DNA of 55,257 nt. It comes from Humibacter albus DSM 18994 (GTDB taxonomy: Bacteria; Actinomycetota; Actinomycetes; Actinomycetales; Microbacteriaceae). Shown here piece by piece: positions 52,142-55,257 of this stretch (its first letter is position 1; each line of letters starts with the position of its first letter). Below the pieces are notes generated by a model. That model saw nothing but the letters and a program-made list of their open reading frames with translations, was not told where the DNA came from and did no database searches. Both the position numbers and the translations under genes were made by a program. The stretch spans positions 1-55,257 of the forward strand of contig NZ_ATXT01000003.1 of the NCBI RefSeq assembly GCF_000421825.1. Direction: 5' to 3'.

Positions 52142-53968
52142 ATGCCCGGCACCGCTTTTCCCACCATCGCCACGCCCTCCGGCGCCGTTCCCGCCGACGC
52201 CCCGGCGTGGAACCGTCAACGTCACTCGCAGATGCCCTCGCATCGCTACACGGATGTCTTCCATCGCGTTCCCGTGCCGCTCACCGAGCGCTCGTGGCCG
52301 TCGAACCGGCTGACGCACGCCCCGCTCTGGGTGCCCGTCGACCTGCGCGACGGCAACCAGGCACTGGCCGAGCCGATGGATCCCGCGCGCAAGCGACGGC
52401 TCTTCGAGCTGTTCGTGGCGATGGGATACAAGGAGATCGAGATCGGCTATCCGTCTGCCTCGCAGACCGACTTCGATTTCGTGCGGCTGATCGCACAGAC
52501 CGCAGCGTCGGGCGAGCCGATCGCCCCGGATGACGTCACGATCGTGGTGTTCACCCCGGCACGACGCGAGCTCATCGAGCGCACTGTCGAGTCGGTGCGA
52601 GGCATCCGCAACCCGGTCGTCATCCACATGTACGCCGCTACCGCACCGACGTGGCGCGATATCGTGCTCAACCACGACCGCACGTCGCTGACGCGACTGA
52701 TCATGAACGGTGCGGCCGACATCCTGCGACTCACCGGCGACGCGGCGAATGTGCGGTACGAGTTCTCGCCCGAGGTGTTCAACCTCACCGAGCCGGACTT
52801 CGTGCTCGACGTGTGCAACGAGGTCACGCAGTTGTGGGATGCCTCGCACGATCGGCCCGTCATCCTCAACCTGCCGGCCACCGTGGAGGTGGCGACGCCG
52901 AACGTGTACGCCGATCAGATCGAGTACATGCACCGCAGCCTGGCGAGGCGCGACTCGGTGATCTTGTCGGTGCATCCGCACAACGACCGCGGCACGGGAA
53001 TCGCGTGCGCCGAGCTGGCAGTGCTCGCCGGCGCACAACGCGTGGAGGGCTGCGTGTTTGGCAACGGCGAGCGCACCGGGAACGTCGACATCGCCACGCT
53101 CGCCCTGAACCTGCACGCCCAAGGCATCGACCCGATGATCGACTTCAGCGACATCGACGAGGTGCGGCGCACCGTCGAGTTCTGCACTCGGATGCCCGTG
53201 CCCGAGCGCCATCCGTACGTCGGCGACCTCGTGCACACGGCGTTCAGCGGCACTCACCAGGACGCCATCCGCAAGGGCTTCGCCGAGCATCGCGAGCGCG
53301 CCGCGGCGCAAGGCGTGCCCGAGTCCGAGGCAGCGTGGCGCGTGCCGTACCTGCCGATCGATCCGGCGGACATCGGGCGCAGCTACGACGCGGTCATCCG
53401 AGTCAACTCGCAAAGCGGCAAGGGCGGCATCGCCTACCTGCTCGAGACCGAGTACGGCCTGACGCTTCCGCGTCGCGTGCAGATCGACTTCGCGCGCCAC
53501 GTGCAGCAGCACACCGACGACACTGGCGCCGAGGTCACGGCAGAGCACCTGTGGTCGCTGTTCGAGGATGCCTACCTGCCGACGCCCGACTCCTCCGCTG
53601 CTCTCGAGCTGGTCGCCCTCGACGTCACCGAGGAGGCCGTCACCGACCACGAGGCGGTCGAGCGCGTCCGCGTCGGTCTGTGCGTCGACGGAGCGGAGCA
53701 CGTCAGCGAGCACGTGGGCGTCGGACCTGTGGAGGCGATCGCGCAGGCGTTGGCTGCGCGGGGCATCCGGCTCGACGTGCTGTCACTGGTGCAAGCATCG
53801 ATGACCGCGGGAAACGACTCGGACGCCGTTACTCTGGTGGAGTTCCGCGGTGCCGACGGTCCCCGATGGGTCGCCGGACGCGACCGCTCCGTTCTCACCT
53901 CGACCACGGCGGCCGTGATGGCGGCGGCTCGTGTCCTGAGGCACGAGTCGGCCTTCTCCGCGGTGTGA
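52142..53968 (+). CDS. leuA: 2-isopropylmalate synthase (LeuA type 2)
   Basis: A 608-residue enzyme of the long actinobacterial/yeast type. [20 protein letters not shown] has the catalytic Arg-Asp; [17 protein letters not shown] and [19 protein letters not shown] carry metal and substrate residues; the C-terminal regulatory domain (about 480-608) binds leucine. It starts leucine synthesis from 3-methyl-2-oxobutanoate and acetyl-CoA. AAGGA lies about 10 nt before the ATG. Expression is probably controlled by the attenuator directly upstream. Confidence 0.96.
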   Translation: MPGTAFPTIATPSGAVPADAPAWNRQRHSQMPSHRYTDVFHRVPVPLTERSWPSNRLTHAPLWVPVDLRDGNQALAEPMDPARKRRLFELFVAMGYKEIEIGYPSASQTDFDFVRLIAQTAASGEPIAPDDVTIVVFTPARRELIERTVESVRGIRNPVVIHMYAATAPTWRDIVLNHDRTSLTRLIMNGAADILRLTGDAANVRYEFSPEVFNLTEPDFVLDVCNEVTQLWDASHDRPVILNLPATVEVATPNVYADQIEYMHRSLARRDSVILSVHPHNDRGTGIACAELAVLAGAQRVEGCVFGNGERTGNVDIATLALNLHAQGIDPMIDFSDIDEVRRTVEFCTRMPVPERHPYVGDLVHTAFSGTHQDAIRKGFAEHRERAAAQGVPESEAAWRVPYLPIDPADIGRSYDAVIRVNSQSGKGGIAYLLETEYGLTLPRRVQIDFARHVQQHTDDTGAEVTAEHLWSLFEDAYLPTPDSSAALELVALDVTEEAVTDHEAVERVRVGLCVDGAEHVSEHVGVGPVEAIAQALAARGIRLDVLSLVQASMTAGNDSDAVTLVEFRGADGPRWVAGRDRSVLTSTTAAVMAAARVLRHESAFSAV

Positions 53969-53981
53969 GGAGGAGACGACG

Positions 53982-54722
53982 ATGTCCGCACGCCCCGCCG
54001 GAAACTACGGTATCGACGCCCCAGGAGTGCCCTGGGGGTGGGGCGGCTGCGCCGTCGTCTTCGCGATAGCGGCGATCGTCGTGAGCGTGCTGGGCTCCGC
54101 ACTGTGGCTGCCCATATATTTCACCGTGCTCGCGGTGATCGCTGCCATCGGCACGTTCTTCTACCTGCGCTCCACACTGGTGGGAAAGTTCGAAGTCTGG
54201 CGGGGCGTCATCGCGGCGCTCCGCCTGCGCGGTGACGAGGAGGCGCTCGACCTGGGGTGCGGCCACGCTTCCGTGTCGGTGCTGCTGGCCGAACAGCTGC
54301 CGACCGGGCACGTGACGGGGATCGACCTGTGGCGCAGCGTCGACCAGTCCCGCAACTCGGTTCAGGCGGCGCAGCGCAATGCGCGTGCCAACGACGTGGA
54401 TGCCCGCATCACTTTTGACACGGGCGACATGACCTCTCTTCCCTACGCCGACGCGTCGTTCGATCTTGTGACGGCGAGCCTCGCCATCCACAACATCCGC
54501 AGCGCCCAGGCGCGCCGTACCGCCGTACTCGAGGCCGTGCGGGTGCTCAGGCCCGGCGGACGCCTGGCGATCGTGGATATCGAGAAGGTGCGCGAATACG
54601 ACGCGACAGTGCGCGAGGCCGGGCTCACCGTGGCGGAGAATCGCGGGCTCGGCTGGCGCATGTGGTGGACCGGCCCGTGGTTCCCGACCCGGCTCCTCAT
54701 CGCGACGAAGCCCGAACAGTGA
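53982..54722 (+). CDS. Class I SAM-dependent methyltransferase with N-terminal membrane anchor
   Basis: A 246-residue protein. Two hydrophobic helices (about residues 20-38 and 43-62) precede a Rossmann methyltransferase domain: ALDLGCGHASVSVLLAEQLP is motif I (SAM binding), TGIDLWRS the acidic loop, FDTGDMTSLPYADASFDLV motifs II/III, and VLRPGGRLAIVDI motif IV. The anchor places it at the inner membrane face, suggesting a lipid, quinone or membrane-protein substrate. GAGGAG precedes the ATG. It lies 13 bp behind leuA and may be read through from it. Confidence 0.8.
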   Translation: MSARPAGNYGIDAPGVPWGWGGCAVVFAIAAIVVSVLGSALWLPIYFTVLAVIAAIGTFFYLRSTLVGKFEVWRGVIAALRLRGDEEALDLGCGHASVSVLLAEQLPTGHVTGIDLWRSVDQSRNSVQAAQRNARANDVDARITFDTGDMTSLPYADASFDLVTASLAIHNIRSAQARRTAVLEAVRVLRPGGRLAIVDIEKVREYDATVREAGLTVAENRGLGWRMWWTGPWFPTRLLIATKPEQ

Positions 54723-54814
54723 GCGTGCGGGACCGAGTCTCGAGCGTCGGAACCTGAAGCGTGACGGTGCGAGCTCAGTGCCGAAGCGTCAGCGGATTCG
54801 AGCCCGGAGCCGAT

Positions 54815-54844
54815 TCGACCTGAGCCCGAGGTGGATGCTATCGT
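54815..54844 (+). promoter_or_regulatory. Possible promoter of tRNA-Lys
   Basis: TCGACC (54815-54820) and TATCGT (54839-54844) with an 18-nt spacer, placing the start about 32 nt before the tRNA. Confidence 0.4.
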
Positions 54845-54883
54845 TGTGCTTCGGTTCGGCACTCCAAGTGAGAGACGAATCAT

Positions 54884-54959
54884 GCACCTCTAGCTCAATC
54901 GGCAGAGCAACTGACTCTTAATCAGTGGGTTCAGGGTTCAAGTCCCTGGGGGTGCACCA
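54884..54959 (+). tRNA. tRNA-Lys (anticodon CTT), CCA encoded
   Basis: A complete cloverleaf: acceptor GCACCTC/GGGGTGC, D arm GCTC/GAGC, anticodon arm ACTGA-CTCTTAA-TCAGT with anticodon CTT, and T arm CAGGG-TTCAAGT-CCCTG. Discriminator A is followed by an encoded CCA (54957-54959), unlike the other two tRNA genes in the window. The antisense strand of its 3' half encodes the C-terminus of a repressor gene. Confidence 0.95.
54918..54959. other. Candidate phage attachment core (attL) in the tRNA-Lys 3' half
   Basis: From the anticodon loop to CCA this tRNA segment also serves as the last 13 codons plus stop of the minus-strand repressor gene. tRNA 3' halves are the usual attB sites of tyrosine integrases. 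The other junction is beyond the window, so the core limits are not proven. Confidence 0.5.
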
Positions 54960-55202
54960 CACTTCCCCTTGCTCGATCCATCCGAGCGGCACGCCGGTCG
55001 CGAGCGCCCACATCTGAAGCGTGGCGCGATTCGGCACGCGGTAACCGTTCTCCGCGGCGCTGATCGTCCCTCGCGAGATACCCGCGGCGTCCGCGAGCTC
55101 GACCTGCTCCAGCCCAGCAGACTCGCGTGCCTTCCGCAGCCTATCGGCGACGCTCCACTCTGGAATTCGGCCGGCGTTGACATTCGGCATCGTAATGCTC
55201 AT
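54918..55202 (-). CDS. XRE-family phage-type repressor, C-terminus encoded by antisense tRNA-Lys
   Basis: A 94-residue protein with one Cro/C1-type helix-turn-helix (about residues 16-72: RLRKARESAGLEQVELADAA then GISRGTISAAENGYRVPNR, with LQMWALATGVPLGWIEQG). The final 13 residues, WCTPRDLNPEPTD, are exactly the antisense reading of tRNA-Lys from CCA to the anticodon loop, where TAA ends the frame. ATG at 55202 is 7 nt behind TAATGT, with TTGAAT 17 nt further up, a strong leaderless promoter; the frame is open to the window edge but needs no extension. It resembles repressors of temperate actinophages that are cut short by integration at a tRNA. Alternatively it is a host regulator. Confidence 0.78.
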   Translation of the reverse strand: MSITMPNVNAGRIPEWSVADRLRKARESAGLEQVELADAAGISRGTISAAENGYRVPNRATLQMWALATGVPLGWIEQGEVWCTPRDLNPEPTD

Positions 55203-55209
55203 GCGTCCC

Positions 55210-55238
55210 ACATTAGACGTGGTGGCCGGAATATTCAA
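55210..55238 (-). promoter_or_regulatory. Promoter of the XRE repressor
   Basis: TTGAAT (55233-55238) and TAATGT (55210-55215) on the minus strand with an ideal 17-nt spacer; the -10 ends 7 nt before the ATG at 55202. Confidence 0.6.
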
Positions 55239-55257
55239 TATCGCGATGTCGAACATA

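Overview
The window is high-GC DNA from an actinobacterium, most likely a Microbacteriaceae member (Leifsonia/Microbacterium-like). The assignment rests on the gene complement (DUF222/13E12 HNH protein, DUF6458 protein, GH15 trehalase-like enzyme), on the serA/leuB/ilvE/FAH/gltX neighbourhood that I recall from that family, on a heavy use of the GGATGC word, and on many start codons that sit 6-7 nt behind a -10 hexamer (leaderless mRNAs). No database search was possible, so functions are read from motifs, lengths and neighbours.

Layout. 1-500: tail of an IS481 transposase and tRNA-Glu(CTC). 0.8-5.5 kb: unknown gene, DUF222 HNH protein, diacylglycerol-kinase-like protein, metallo-beta-lactamase-fold hydrolase, histidine phosphatase. 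5.9-16.1 kb: accessory catabolic cluster. It holds a ThDP enzyme, an MHS-type transporter, and a compact operon for meta-cleavage of homoprotocatechuate: FAH-RraA fusion, GntR regulator, hpaE, hpaD, hpaH, hpaI. 16.5-24.5 kb: Nudix hydrolase, MFS exporter, CocE-type hydrolase with divergent TetR, sugar porter, DEAD-box helicase. 24.5-27.8 kb: a DHA2 efflux/TetR pair between two truncated transposases (IS256 and IS5 types), next to tRNA-Gln(CTG). 28.1-44.2 kb: core block with gltX, a LysR/class V aminotransferase pair, an FAH protein, ilvE, leuB, serA, ilvC, ilvN, ilvB, ilvD. 44.2-51.9 kb: otsB, otsA, two unknown small genes, zwf, a GH15 enzyme, a VIT/CCC1 metal transporter. 52.0-54.7 kb: leuA behind a leader peptide with four Leu codons in a row and alternative hairpins, then a membrane-anchored methyltransferase. 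54.9-55.26 kb: tRNA-Lys(CTT), overlapped antisense by an XRE repressor gene whose last 13 codons and stop lie inside the tRNA.

How the genes work together. The hpa operon covers ring cleavage to pyruvate plus succinic semialdehyde, with one fused protein standing where the isomerase/decarboxylase should be. Leucine and isoleucine/valine synthesis is almost complete here (leuA, leuB, ilvB, ilvN, ilvC, ilvD, ilvE; leuCD and ilvA are outside). OtsA/OtsB make trehalose from glucose-6-phosphate, the GH15 enzyme probably splits it, and Zwf draws on the same glucose-6-phosphate pool.

Most unusual points: (1) the repressor read into tRNA-Lys, which looks like a prophage end with integration-dependent immunity; (2) the FAH-RraA fusion; (3) a leucine attenuator whose leader peptide itself appears leaderless; (4) locus-specific degenerate tandem repeats in many spacers, several being copies of the neighbouring gene's 3' end.
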